Part shown: positions 1-6,051 of the stretch, one piece after another
How positions within the stretch are numbered: position 1 is the stretch's first letter
How the letters are laid out: every line of letters begins with the position of its first letter
Source: Promethearchaeota archaeon
GTDB lineage: Archaea > Asgardarchaeota > Lokiarchaeia > Sigynarchaeales > SOKP01
DNA length: 6,051 bases
Assembly (NCBI GenBank): GCA_014729315.1
Contig: WJKD01000938.1
Location: 1 to 6,051 of the forward strand
Direction of reading: 5' to 3'
Position numbers and translations under genes: made by a program
The notes under the pieces: generated by a model
What the model saw: only the letters and a program-made list of their open reading frames with translations
Told to the model about the DNA's origin: nothing
The model's database searches: none

Positions 1-219
1 AATCCATTTGAGAAAGTCTTTTGTAGGCTTTCCCCCCCAAACTGCGTTTTTTGAATCTCTCTCTGCAAAAATTCTAATATCTTCGTAGTTAAAACGATAA
101 TTTTCCATAATATTTCTCATTTTAATAACCCATTTGACAAAATGCTTATATAATTTATTATCTGAGGAGGCCTTATTCTTATGGGTTTCCTCGTAATAAA
201 CCATGTCTTCTGGGGTGAA
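1..219 (-). repeat. Tandem pair of a 31-residue motif after the LRRs
   Basis: Residues 430-460 and 472-502 of the LRR protein align without gaps at a 42-residue period. Ten of 31 positions are identical: F1, E4, D5, E11, A17, K22, K25, F27, K29 and W30. Positions 6, 9 and 31 are similar (M/I, Y/F, V/I). Each unit begins FxxED and ends KxFxKW followed by V or I. The second copy ends exactly at the window edge, so more copies may follow. I do not know a named domain with this pattern. The low identity suggests an old duplication. Confidence 0.65.
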
Positions 220-1506
220 ATTTTTGTAAAAACGATAGTTTTGATCAAGCCAGAAAAATTTCTCCGTTGTATTTGAATATTCTTTAATAGAACAGTTCCA
301 AAATTTAACCGAAGACAACGCAGGAAGATTGTTTAACACATCTGGTATTTCGGTGATGTTTTTATTTCCAGATAAATCAATAATTCGCAATTTCTGAAGC
401 CCCTTTAGGTCACTTATATTAGAAATGTTATTATTTCTTAAATATAATCTTTCTAGATTGTCTAATGCTTTCAATGATCCAATTTCTTTGATTTGGTTAT
501 TATTAAGATTAAGAAATTTAAGCTGTGAAAAGTTTTTTATTTCTTTTACATTCTTTACAAGGTTATTGCTAAGATCTAATTCCTGTAAATGATCCGTATA
601 TCTCATCCAACCCTCAATTTTAGATAGGTCACTGATTCCTTTATTTTTTAAGAATAATGAATGTTCGTTTTGTATACCAATAACTTTTTTTTCGTATAAA
701 ATAAAATCTCGATTTATATCATCCAAATATTCATAAAAAGAATTTGAGAATTGGATTAAAGGAAAGTTTCTCTTAGAACGAAAAAGATCATATCCCTTAT
801 TTATAAAAATTTTTTTTTGTTCCTCGGATAATATTTTTGATGCTCTTAAAATAATAGTTGAAATATGTTGCATTCCAAATTGTCTGCTCCATCGTTTTAT
901 CATACGTGCTAATCTTTTTTCAAAAATGGGTTCGTTGGAATGTTCGAGAAGTCGATTAATATGAGAAGAATTAGTATCAAATAAGGGAATCTGAACATCA
1001 TCTAAAACGCATTCCAATTCTTCGGAACTCAAATATTTTAAATAACCATTGATAATCAAATACTCTACTACACTAGGATAACCGCTTTCCAATCTAAGAG
1101 CTATTTCTTCTTTAAACACTTTTTTTGCTTCTGGGTCACCGACATCAAAAAGCTTTTTTAAAAGAGGAAAAGCTAGATTTCTATGCAAAATTCGCGTATC
1201 ATATCCATTTTCTGCCCACGCTTGAATATTGGAGCAATGCCCAATGAATTCTTCTTCTGGTTTTACTTGAGCTCTATGCGTAAAATCTCTCTCCATCGAA
1301 TTATCTAATTTTTCAGCAGCTTCGTCTATTGAATTGATCGAATCATATTCAGATACTTTTCTAAGAGGAATATTTAACAATAAATACATACATTGACGGA
1401 ACATTCGGTCCTTTACGTATATATTCGTTCGGTTATCCTCAAGTTTAAGCGTGATATAATCGTTGATTTGATACTCCCTTACGGTCGCAGTCATTCTCTT
1501 ATTCAT
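1..1506 (-). CDS. Leucine-rich-repeat protein of Asgard-archaeal type (C-terminus cut by window edge)
   Basis: The minus frame stays open for 502 codons from ATG 1506 to base 1 and has no stop, so the C-terminus is missing. An in-frame TAA at 1513-1515 bounds the start. A second ATG at 1494 (MTATVREYQ...) is an equally possible start, and neither has a clear Shine-Dalgarno. Residues 1 to about 280 are mostly helical and contain motifs such as NDYITLKLED, FRQCMYLLLNIP, IGHCSNIQAW and VFKEEIALRLESGYP, which I associate from memory with Lokiarchaeal LRR proteins. Residues 282-410 are LRRs of the LxxLxLxxNxI type. Residues 430-502 carry two copies of a 31-residue motif. There is no signal peptide or membrane helix, so the protein is probably cytoplasmic. 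LRRs imply protein binding; the partner and function are unknown. No catalytic motif is visible. An A9 run (810-818) and a G7 run (32-38) are places where an assembly error could hide, but the protein reads sensibly across both. Confidence 0.88.
   Translation of the reverse strand, partial: MNKRMTATVREYQINDYITLKLEDNRTNIYVKDRMFRQCMYLLLNIPLRKVSEYDSINSIDEAAEKLDNSMERDFTHRAQVKPEEEFIGHCSNIQAWAENGYDTRILHRNLAFPLLKKLFDVGDPEAKKVFKEEIALRLESGYPSVVEYLIINGYLKYLSSEELECVLDDVQIPLFDTNSSHINRLLEHSNEPIFEKRLARMIKRWSRQFGMQHISTIILRASKILSEEQKKIFINKGYDLFRSKRNFPLIQFSNSFYEYLDDINRDFILYEKKVIGIQNEHSLFLKNKGISDLSKIEGWMRYTDHLQELDLSNNLVKNVKEIKNFSQLKFLNLNNNQIKEIGSLKALDNLERLYLRNNNISNISDLKGLQKLRIIDLSGNKNITEIPDVLNNLPALSSVKFWNCSIKEYSNTTEKFFWLDQNYRFYKNFTPEDMVYYEETHKNKASSDNKLYKHFVKWVIKMRNIMENYRFNYEDIRIFAERDSKNAVWGGKPTKDFLKWI
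277..663 (-). repeat. Leucine-rich repeat array inside the LRR protein
   Basis: About six LRR units cover residues 282-410. The first is a capping-like unit containing LFLKNKGISDLSKIEG. Three regular 22-residue units start at L307, L329 and L351, with cores LQELDLSNN, LKFLNLNNN and LERLYLRNN. A 24-residue unit follows at L373 (LRIIDLSGN), and a degenerate last unit starts at L397. The LxxLxLxxNxIxxI spacing and the 22-residue period match the short SDS22-like LRR class, which folds as a curved solenoid and binds other proteins. Confidence 0.9.
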
Positions 1507-1525
1507 TAATTCTTATATTCGTAAT

Positions 1526-1597
1526 TTAACAGAAAGTTGATCTTTGAAATTCGATCCTAAAATCAAAATGGAGATTATTCTTTTTGATATTCAACAT
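1526..1597 (-). other. Possible 23-codon leader ORF upstream of the LRR gene
   Basis: On the minus strand, GGAGGA at 1601-1606 stands 3 bases before an ATG at 1597 that opens a 23-codon frame ending in TAA at 1526-1528, 19 bases before the LRR start. The peptide begins MLNIKKNN and has no recognisable feature. It is the strongest Shine-Dalgarno-like site in the window. However, the TATA-like box at 1611-1620 would place the transcript start near 1590, after this ATG, so the ORF may not be translated. It could be chance or a regulatory leader. Confidence 0.2.
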
Positions 1598-1610
1598 TTT
1601 TCCTCCAGGG

Positions 1611-1620
1611 TTTTTATATA
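1611..1620 (-). promoter_or_regulatory. Candidate TATA box for the LRR gene
   Basis: The minus strand reads TATATAAAAA here, close to an archaeal TATA box. It would give a leader of about 85 bases before ATG 1506. A weaker alternative, TTAAATTA at about 1522-1529, would suit a nearly leaderless transcript. Confidence 0.35.
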
Positions 1621-1685
1621 TGAAGAGATTCTTGGTTTAATGATAAAATCATAGAATGGAAGTTTTTAAGTATATCTTTGTTTAC

Positions 1686-1718
1686 AAAAAACAAAAAAGT
1701 TAAAAAATTGAAAAAAAA
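1686..1718 (-). terminator. Clustered oligo-T terminator after the acyl-CoA ligase gene
   Basis: Read on the minus strand, four T tracts follow each other: T8 (1711-1718), T6 (1702-1707), T6 (1693-1698) and T6 (1686-1691). They begin about 30 bases after the stop codon of the ligase gene. Serial U-rich tracts without a strong hairpin are the known form of intrinsic termination in archaea. Confidence 0.6.
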
Positions 1719-1747
1719 TTATTATAGCTTATACTTGATATTGCAGG

Positions 1748-3460
1748 TTATTTACGTAAGACCTTCTTATCGATTTTTCCAACAGCCGTGAGTGGAATTT
1801 CTTCCGTAAATTCAATCATCTTCGGAACTTCGTAGGGGGCGCAGTTTTCTTTTGCGAACGCTGTGATATCTTCTTTCAAAGCTTCTTCGTTTCCATCGAA
1901 ATCGTATTCTGGATCGATTTGGATATATGCTTTTACAATTTCGGATCCAGGTCTATCCGGATTCGGAACTCCAATAGTTGCGACCATGTGAATGGCGGGA
2001 TGTTCGGAAAGCTTATCTTCTAATTTCGTTGAGAACACTTTGTATCCGCCAACTATAATCATATCCTTCGTGCGATCGACGATCCTTACATATCCTTCGT
2101 CGTCCATTATTCCAACATCGCCCGTATGCATAAATTCGTCTTTATCAATTGCTTTTTTGGTTTCTTCGGGTTTATTGTAATATCCTCCTTCCATTACTTG
2201 AGGTCCACGCACACAGATTTCACCAGCTTCGTTTAAAGGAACTGGTTCTCCTGTATTTGGATCTACAATTTTAAAATCTGTATTTGGAAAAGGTAGACCG
2301 ACTGAACCAAGTTTCTTTTCACCATTGGCAGGATTGCCAGAGGATAATGGAGAGGTCTCCGTCATACCATATAGTTCCATCAATTTTCCTTCTCCTACAA
2401 CGCTTTCCAATATTTCTTGAGATTCCTTTGGAAAAGGAGCTGCTGCTGAAATAATAACATCCAGCATATCCTTGTCAATCTCTTTGAATTTAGGATTTTT
2501 TAAAAGCATTTGATAAAGGGTTGGAACATTAGCGAGTACAGTGGGTTCGTATTTTAAAATTTCTTTAATAATATGGTCAGTGTCTCTTGGGTTGGGAATA
2601 AGAATCTGACTCCACCCTAAATATAATCCATTCAGCAAAGTAAAGACTCCTGCGATATGAAAAAATGGGAAGCCTGATAGAAAAAGCCCTTTACCTTGTT
2701 CCCAATTTAGCCATCTCTGAAAGATAACGATATCAGAAACTATATTTCGATGAGATAAGACCGCGCCTTTAGGAGGTCCTGTAGTACCTCCCGTATATTG
2801 TATGAATGCTACATCATCAGCAGTTACCTCAACTTTGGGTTCTTGGGAAGAGTATTCTTTTATTAGTTCTTTATGAAAATCTATTACTTTTTTTCCTGGT
2901 AATGGAGTTACTTTTCCCTTTGGAATTTTACCAATCAATTTCCCCAAAACTTGTTTAATCTTTGGTAAAAATCCTCCAACGCTAGTTGTAACAATTACTT
3001 TTAATTGAGATATTTTCTGATGTATTTTAACGATATGACCAGCAAAAATCGCATCAAGAGTGACTAGACAAACCTTTTTTCCTCCGCTTCCAAGATCGTT
3101 TAGCTGATATTCTATTTGAATGGCAGATAATAATGGCGAAACGCCCGATATAAGACAACCCACCTTCATTGCTCCAACAATAGCAATCACATATTCTGGT
3201 GTATTAGGGACATTAATACCTACAACATCCCCTTTTGAGAAGCCATTTTCAATTAGCATATTCGCAAATTGGTTTGAGTAGTTGTCCAAATCCTTAAAAG
3301 TAAATTCCACACCCAGATATCCAAAAACCATTTTTTCCGGATATTTTTTAAAGATTGGTCTTAACGCATCTATGAAGGAAGTTTCGAACTCCTTCGGATC
3401 CAAATCTTCTACATGAGAGTCCCAATTTTTCTTCCAAAATTTTTCTTCATAAACAGACAT
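1748..3460 (-). CDS. AMP-forming fatty-acyl-CoA ligase (FadD-like)
   Basis: This complete 570-residue member of the ANL superfamily should activate a fatty or related carboxylic acid with ATP through an acyl-adenylate to the acyl-CoA thioester in the cytoplasm. The core motifs appear in order: FPFFHIAG (264-271), the phosphate-binding loop YTGGTTGPPKGA (222-233), YGMTE (364-368), HTGDVG (445-450), the hinge and linker region VDRTKDMIIVGGYKVF (461-476), and C-terminal PLTAVGKIDKK, where K562 is the expected catalytic lysine of the adenylation step. Residues 160-205 form the basic insert common in long-chain enzymes, and total length is normal for that class. Chain-length preference cannot be read from the sequence; a medium-chain or aryl acid substrate remains possible. 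ATG 3460 gives MSVYEEKFWKKNW, a usual family N-terminus, and lacks a Shine-Dalgarno. The 3' third of the gene is richer in G+C than the rest. It follows the DUF89 gene on the same strand by 139 bp. Confidence 0.93.
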   Translation of the reverse strand: MSVYEEKFWKKNWDSHVEDLDPKEFETSFIDALRPIFKKYPEKMVFGYLGVEFTFKDLDNYSNQFANMLIENGFSKGDVVGINVPNTPEYVIAIVGAMKVGCLISGVSPLLSAIQIEYQLNDLGSGGKKVCLVTLDAIFAGHIVKIHQKISQLKVIVTTSVGGFLPKIKQVLGKLIGKIPKGKVTPLPGKKVIDFHKELIKEYSSQEPKVEVTADDVAFIQYTGGTTGPPKGAVLSHRNIVSDIVIFQRWLNWEQGKGLFLSGFPFFHIAGVFTLLNGLYLGWSQILIPNPRDTDHIIKEILKYEPTVLANVPTLYQMLLKNPKFKEIDKDMLDVIISAAAPFPKESQEILESVVGEGKLMELYGMTETSPLSSGNPANGEKKLGSVGLPFPNTDFKIVDPNTGEPVPLNEAGEICVRGPQVMEGGYYNKPEETKKAIDKDEFMHTGDVGIMDDEGYVRIVDRTKDMIIVGGYKVFSTKLEDKLSEHPAIHMVATIGVPNPDRPGSEIVKAYIQIDPEYDFDGNEEALKEDITAFAKENCAPYEVPKMIEFTEEIPLTAVGKIDKKVLRK

Positions 3461-3514
3461 TTTTGACAGTACTGATTTATAATTTCTTTTTGATAAAGCA
3501 ACTTCGTTCCATAA

Positions 3515-3524
3515 CTATTTAAGG
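3515..3524 (-). promoter_or_regulatory. Candidate TATA box for the acyl-CoA ligase gene
   Basis: The minus strand reads CCTTAAATAG, 55-64 bases before ATG 3460, which would give a leader of roughly 30 bases. A second AT-rich stretch, AAATTATAAAT (3475-3485), lies nearer but is rather close to the start codon. Either would let the ligase be transcribed separately from the upstream DUF89 gene. Confidence 0.35.
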
Positions 3525-3556
3525 ATTTATTATTTGGCAATGTATATTGTAGACTT

Positions 3557-3577
3557 AAAAAATAATCAGTGTAAAAA
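3557..3577 (-). terminator. Weak oligo-T tract after the DUF89 gene
   Basis: On the minus strand, a T5 (3573-3577) and a T6 (3557-3562) occur within about 45 bases after the DUF89 stop codon. They are shorter than the tracts after the ligase gene, so termination may be partial and read-through into the ligase gene is possible. Confidence 0.3.
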
Positions 3578-3599
3578 GAAAAGATTTTGGAATACTTAC

Positions 3600-4514
3600 T
3601 TAAGGAGTTAATGAACTTTGTTTAAAAATGAGATCTCCCTTAGCACAGTTGAAAATTCTCTCCATTAAATTACATTTTGCCTTTAATAGATAATATATAT
3701 TCTTATCTGGTAATTCATGATTTGAAGGCTGATCTGGATTATGGAGGGTTTCGAAATTTCCTTGTCCCTTCGATAAAATAAATCCATTCTCATCGTAAAA
3801 ATATTTTTTAAATTCTTCTGTTGCAGATTTTAAATCAATCCCAGGTACTGGACAAGACTCTATAACTTTCACAATTTTAGCAAGTCCGATTTCTTCAGCA
3901 TCTTCCATAGTCGAATCGTTGATGACGGGAGCTGATCTTACCGCATATACAATTTCAAGATTTGGATAAATTTCCTTTATGGTTTCAACTAGTAACTTAT
4001 CAAAGACGATCTCACCTGTATTATCACCTAAAATTAGCAAGGTGCCCTCTAATTTTGCTAATTTATTCAATTCTTTTCTAAAATCATCGTAATGGTTTAT
4101 TGAGAAATTTTGAGGTGTAAAATTTTTTAGATCGTTAATTAAATCAATTTCATGTTGTGCTGCAAAATCAATCGTATTACCTATAGCAGATGCAGCGATT
4201 GCTTCAAAGAGAGGATCATCGGCATTTTTTACAATTTTCTTAGTATCATCGTAATACGCCAAAGCGAGATTATTATATTCTTTTTTCTGTTTCCGATACG
4301 GATCTTCAACATTAATGGTTTCAGCTACAAGTCTATATAAGAATTTTCCCACAATTGGAGCAGCAATTTCATTAATATTTGAATCTAAAAGAAATTTCAT
4401 TAGTTTCTTTTGAGCCGATATAACTAAATCTCTGGACACATCTGGTTTTACAATTTTAAAAGCTTTTAACATTTGGGTAAAAAGACAGCCTATGCATTCG
4501 GGTTCTAATATCAC
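3600..4514 (-). CDS. DUF89/ARMT1-like metal-dependent phosphatase
   Basis: This complete 304-residue protein matches the archaeal stand-alone DUF89 (ARMT1-like) family, metal-dependent phosphohydrolases that have been proposed to remove damaged or excess phospho-metabolites. Family marks are the N-terminal ECIGCLFTQ with C7 and C10, ASAIGNTIDFA (108-118), GDNTGE (163-168), RSAPVINDST (193-202), KGQGNFE (249-255) and a C-terminal KxKC (278-281). D164, N165 and D200 are the likely metal ligands by family comparison. The start is GTG 4514: an in-frame TGA lies two codons upstream (4518-4520), and the first ATG (residue 15) would remove the conserved cysteine pair. A CTG at 4517 is the only other upstream option. 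No signal peptide or membrane helix is seen, so it should be cytoplasmic. The substrate is unknown; sugar phosphates and phosphopantetheine derivatives are known for relatives. It is divergent from the transporter gene and upstream of the acyl-CoA ligase on the same strand. Confidence 0.9.
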   Translation of the reverse strand: MILEPECIGCLFTQMLKAFKIVKPDVSRDLVISAQKKLMKFLLDSNINEIAAPIVGKFLYRLVAETINVEDPYRKQKKEYNNLALAYYDDTKKIVKNADDPLFEAIAASAIGNTIDFAAQHEIDLINDLKNFTPQNFSINHYDDFRKELNKLAKLEGTLLILGDNTGEIVFDKLLVETIKEIYPNLEIVYAVRSAPVINDSTMEDAEEIGLAKIVKVIESCPVPGIDLKSATEEFKKYFYDENGFILSKGQGNFETLHNPDQPSNHELPDKNIYYLLKAKCNLMERIFNCAKGDLIFKQSSLTP

Positions 4515-4527
4515 CAGTCATTCACGA

Positions 4528-4579
4528 CCTTTAAGGGAATGGCTTAGACTTAATATCATATATATATCAATCCTTTAAG
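4528..4579. repeat. Direct repeat CCTTTAAG flanking the DUF89 TATA box
   Basis: CCTTTAAG occurs at 4528-4535 and again at 4572-4579, 44 bp apart start to start, one copy on each side of the candidate TATA box of the DUF89 gene. A regulator could bind such a pair, but in AT-rich DNA two 8-bp copies can arise by chance. Confidence 0.25.
4558..4567 (-). promoter_or_regulatory. Candidate TATA box for the DUF89 gene
   Basis: ATATATATAT is centred about 48 bases before the GTG start. With the usual archaeal spacing of about 25 bases to the transcript start, the leader would be about 23 bases. The core is palindromic, so it could in principle serve either direction, but it lies over 100 bases from the transporter start. 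Confidence 0.45.
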
Positions 4580-4623
4580 ACATTATTATTTAATTAGGTA
4601 AAATGGGGAATAATTTTAAATTC

Positions 4624-4634
4624 TTTTAAATAAA
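4624..4634 (+). promoter_or_regulatory. Candidate TATA box for the MFS transporter gene
   Basis: TTTTAAATAAA is centred about 45 bases before ATG 4674, which would give a leader of about 20 bases. The surrounding DNA is so AT-rich that other TATA-like strings exist nearby, for example at 4653-4660, though that one is too close to the start. Confidence 0.35.
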
Positions 4635-4673
4635 GATAAGAAATAACTAAAAATTTTAAAAAATTTGAATAAT

Positions 4674-5978
4674 ATGTCAGAAACCGAAAAACAAGAGAAA
4701 TTGGATATTAGACTTACATTTCTTATAGGATTCGCTTTTTTCTGCACTCAAATTTCGTGGAGTTTATACAATGCACAAGTTCCTATTAGTCTTTTAGCCT
4801 ATATCGGAAGTGTTGCGATTGTTGGACTTATAATGGGACTTGATAATCTTATTGGGGTATTTGTACAACCATTAATGGGCAATGTATCTGATAATACTCG
4901 AACTAAATGGGGAAGGAGAATGCCTTATATTATCATCGGAATTCCCGTTTCTGCAATATTTTTTGCGTTGATTGCCTTTGAAACTTCGTTATTTAGTTTA
5001 TTGTTCTTTATGCTATGTTTTATCATAGCGATGTCTTTCTACAGATCTCAGACAGTTGCGCTAATGCCGGATTTCATTCAACCACAACATAGAAGTAAAG
5101 CAAATTCGATCATCAATATGATGAGTGCAATATCACTCGTAGCTGCTTCACTTATTAGTATCTTTTTAGTAGATATTAGTCTCCAACTAGCTTTCATCAC
5201 TGTTTCCGTAATAATGGTTATTGCCTTGATTGTATTAGTTTTAACTGTAAAAGAAAAGAATGCCTATAGTTATCAAGCGATTTTAAGAGAAGAAACGGAA
5301 ATCATAGAAGAATTAAGAAAAGATAAAGAGAAGGTTGGATTAGTAGCAAGCTTTAAAGATGTTCTAGAGGAAGAAGACAAAAGTACCCTTTTTATGTTAT
5401 TTGCCATCTTTTTTATTTCTGTTGGTTGGGCAGCTCTAAACGCGTTAGTTTCTGCCTATGGGATCAATGTTTTAGGACTAACGAGAGGACAAGCGGGAGG
5501 ATTGATGCTTTATGGTGCTATCACCTTTTTAGTTTTTGCGTTTCCTTTAGCAGTGTTAGCGGAAAAATATGGAAGACGATTGTTTATCAAAATCGGGTTA
5601 TTCATATTTAGTGTATGTCTTATTATCGGTTTTTTCACTCCAAATGTGCTAATCGTTTCGATACTTATTGCTCTCATAGGTGTTGGTTATGCGTGCATTA
5701 TCGTTAATACTATTGTCATAATATGGGGGCTTGCCCCTTCGGAAAGAAAAATCGGAACCTATACGGGAATGTACTACTTATTTACCTTTTCTGCCGAAAT
5801 CTTTGGTCCAGCTTTGGTAGGTTTATTAACAGACTTGACTGGTTGGGATTACTTCTTTTTAAATGGTGCATTATTTTTAATTATGGCCCTAATTCTTATG
5901 TTTTTTGTAAAAAGAGAAGAAGCGGATCTTACAGAAGAACAAAGATTAGCAAAGAAAGAAGCACTCCAAAAACTTTAA
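4674..5978 (+). CDS. MFS transporter, SLC45/GPH-like (probable sugar or solute symporter)
   Basis: This complete 434-residue membrane protein has about twelve helices, near residues 14-36, 45-67, 83-102, 105-124, 145-166, 170-191, 237-259, 274-296, 302-321, 325-349, 361-385 and 391-412. The loop after helix 2 is SDNTRTKWGRRMP (72-84), the MFS motif A in the form typical of SLC45 and glycoside-cation symporters, preceded by DNLIGVFVQPLMG. MPDFIQPQHRSKANSI (131-146) after helix 4 is another mark of this group, and the second half repeats motif A as AEKYGRR (296-302). The charged loop between helices 6 and 7 (192-236) and the charged C-terminal tail should both be cytoplasmic. Relatives move sucrose, maltose or other glycosides with a cation, but the substrate here cannot be told. 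ATG 4674 is preferred over an in-frame TTG at 4665, since the extra three residues add nothing and neither has a Shine-Dalgarno. It is transcribed away from the DUF89 gene and followed by its own terminator. Confidence 0.9.
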   Translation: MSETEKQEKLDIRLTFLIGFAFFCTQISWSLYNAQVPISLLAYIGSVAIVGLIMGLDNLIGVFVQPLMGNVSDNTRTKWGRRMPYIIIGIPVSAIFFALIAFETSLFSLLFFMLCFIIAMSFYRSQTVALMPDFIQPQHRSKANSIINMMSAISLVAASLISIFLVDISLQLAFITVSVIMVIALIVLVLTVKEKNAYSYQAILREETEIIEELRKDKEKVGLVASFKDVLEEEDKSTLFMLFAIFFISVGWAALNALVSAYGINVLGLTRGQAGGLMLYGAITFLVFAFPLAVLAEKYGRRLFIKIGLFIFSVCLIIGFFTPNVLIVSILIALIGVGYACIIVNTIVIIWGLAPSERKIGTYTGMYYLFTFSAEIFGPALVGLLTDLTGWDYFFLNGALFLIMALILMFFVKREEADLTEEQRLAKKEALQKL

Positions 5979-6004
5979 ATCAATTTTTTTGATTTTTTTT
6001 TTTT
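5977..6004 (+). terminator. AT-rich hairpin plus T-run after the transporter gene
   Basis: AAATCAA (5977-5983) and TTGATTT (5989-5995) form a perfect 7-bp inverted repeat with a 5-base loop, starting inside the stop codon. T7 (5984-5990) and T12 (5993-6004) overlap it. The T tracts alone would suit archaeal termination; the stem is weak because it holds only one G-C pair. Confidence 0.65.
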
Positions 6005-6051
6005 ATTGGTAATTCCTTCGATGATAGTTACTACGATAATCTACTATAATG

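Noticed and set aside
1640..1652. Small inverted repeat ATGAT-AAA-ATCAT between the ligase terminator and the LRR promoter
   Set aside because: Five-bp arms in AT-rich DNA are expected by chance and the position fits no clear role.
1992..2180. Open frame of 62 codons on the plus strand inside the acyl-CoA ligase gene
   Set aside because: It lies wholly antisense to a gene with clear family motifs and its peptide has no recognisable features.
4152..4340. Open frame of 62 codons on the plus strand inside the DUF89 gene
   Set aside because: It is antisense to a confidently assigned gene; its hydrophobic peptide is what the complement of AT-rich coding DNA commonly gives.
4603..4629. Eight-codon ATG frame upstream of the transporter
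   Set aside because: It is very short, and it overlaps the candidate TATA box, so it would probably lie upstream of the transcript start.
5426..5992. Two open frames (5426-5611 and 5723-5992) in another plus frame across the transporter gene
   Set aside because: They overlap the transporter out of frame, and the transporter's helices and motifs run straight through both regions.
6003..6051. Possible C-terminus of a convergent minus-strand gene (15 codons ending in TAA at 6003-6005), or an ATG at 6049-6051 opening a plus-strand gene
   Set aside because: Too little sequence remains to support either; the open stretch is short enough to be chance.
1..6051. A defence, CRISPR or mobile-element system
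   Set aside because: No direct-repeat array, transposase, integrase, nuclease or toxin motif was seen; apart from the LRR protein the genes are ordinary metabolic and transport types.

Overview
The window looks like a piece of an AT-rich archaeal genome (about one third G+C in hand-counted lines). The best fit is the Asgard group, probably a Lokiarchaeia-like lineage. Three things point that way. The N-terminus of the leucine-rich-repeat (LRR) protein at the left edge resembles a family I associate with Lokiarchaeota. There is an archaeal-type DUF89/ARMT1-like protein. Most genes lack a Shine-Dalgarno site and instead have TATA-like boxes upstream and oligo-T tracts downstream. The lineage call rests on recognition by eye, not on a search.

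Layout: positions 1-1506 (minus) hold a 502-codon open frame that runs off the left edge. It has a long helical N-terminal region, about six LRR units, and then two copies of a 31-residue motif that I do not recognise. Positions 1507-1747 are AT-rich intergenic DNA with a TATA-like box, a possible 23-codon leader ORF behind a GGAGGA, and a run of oligo-T tracts that probably ends the next transcript. Positions 1748-3460 (minus) encode a complete 570-residue AMP-forming fatty-acyl-CoA ligase. Positions 3600-4514 (minus) encode a complete 304-residue DUF89/ARMT1-like metal-dependent phosphatase with a GTG start. After a 159-bp divergent promoter region, positions 4674-5978 (plus) encode a complete 434-residue, 12-helix MFS transporter of the SLC45/GPH-like type, followed by a hairpin and T-run terminator. 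The last 47 bases hold nothing I can call.

How the genes may work together: the phosphatase and the acyl-CoA ligase lie on the same strand 139 bp apart and may be co-transcribed, although the gap has its own TATA-like box. Some DUF89 proteins remove damaged phospho-metabolites, including 4'-phosphopantetheine derivatives on the CoA pathway, so a link to CoA-dependent fatty acid activation is possible but unproven. The transporter is divergent and may bring in a sugar or other small solute. The LRR protein is probably an independent protein-interaction module.

I see no CRISPR array, RNA gene, insertion sequence or complete multi-gene defence system here. The least explained element is the duplicated motif after the LRRs.
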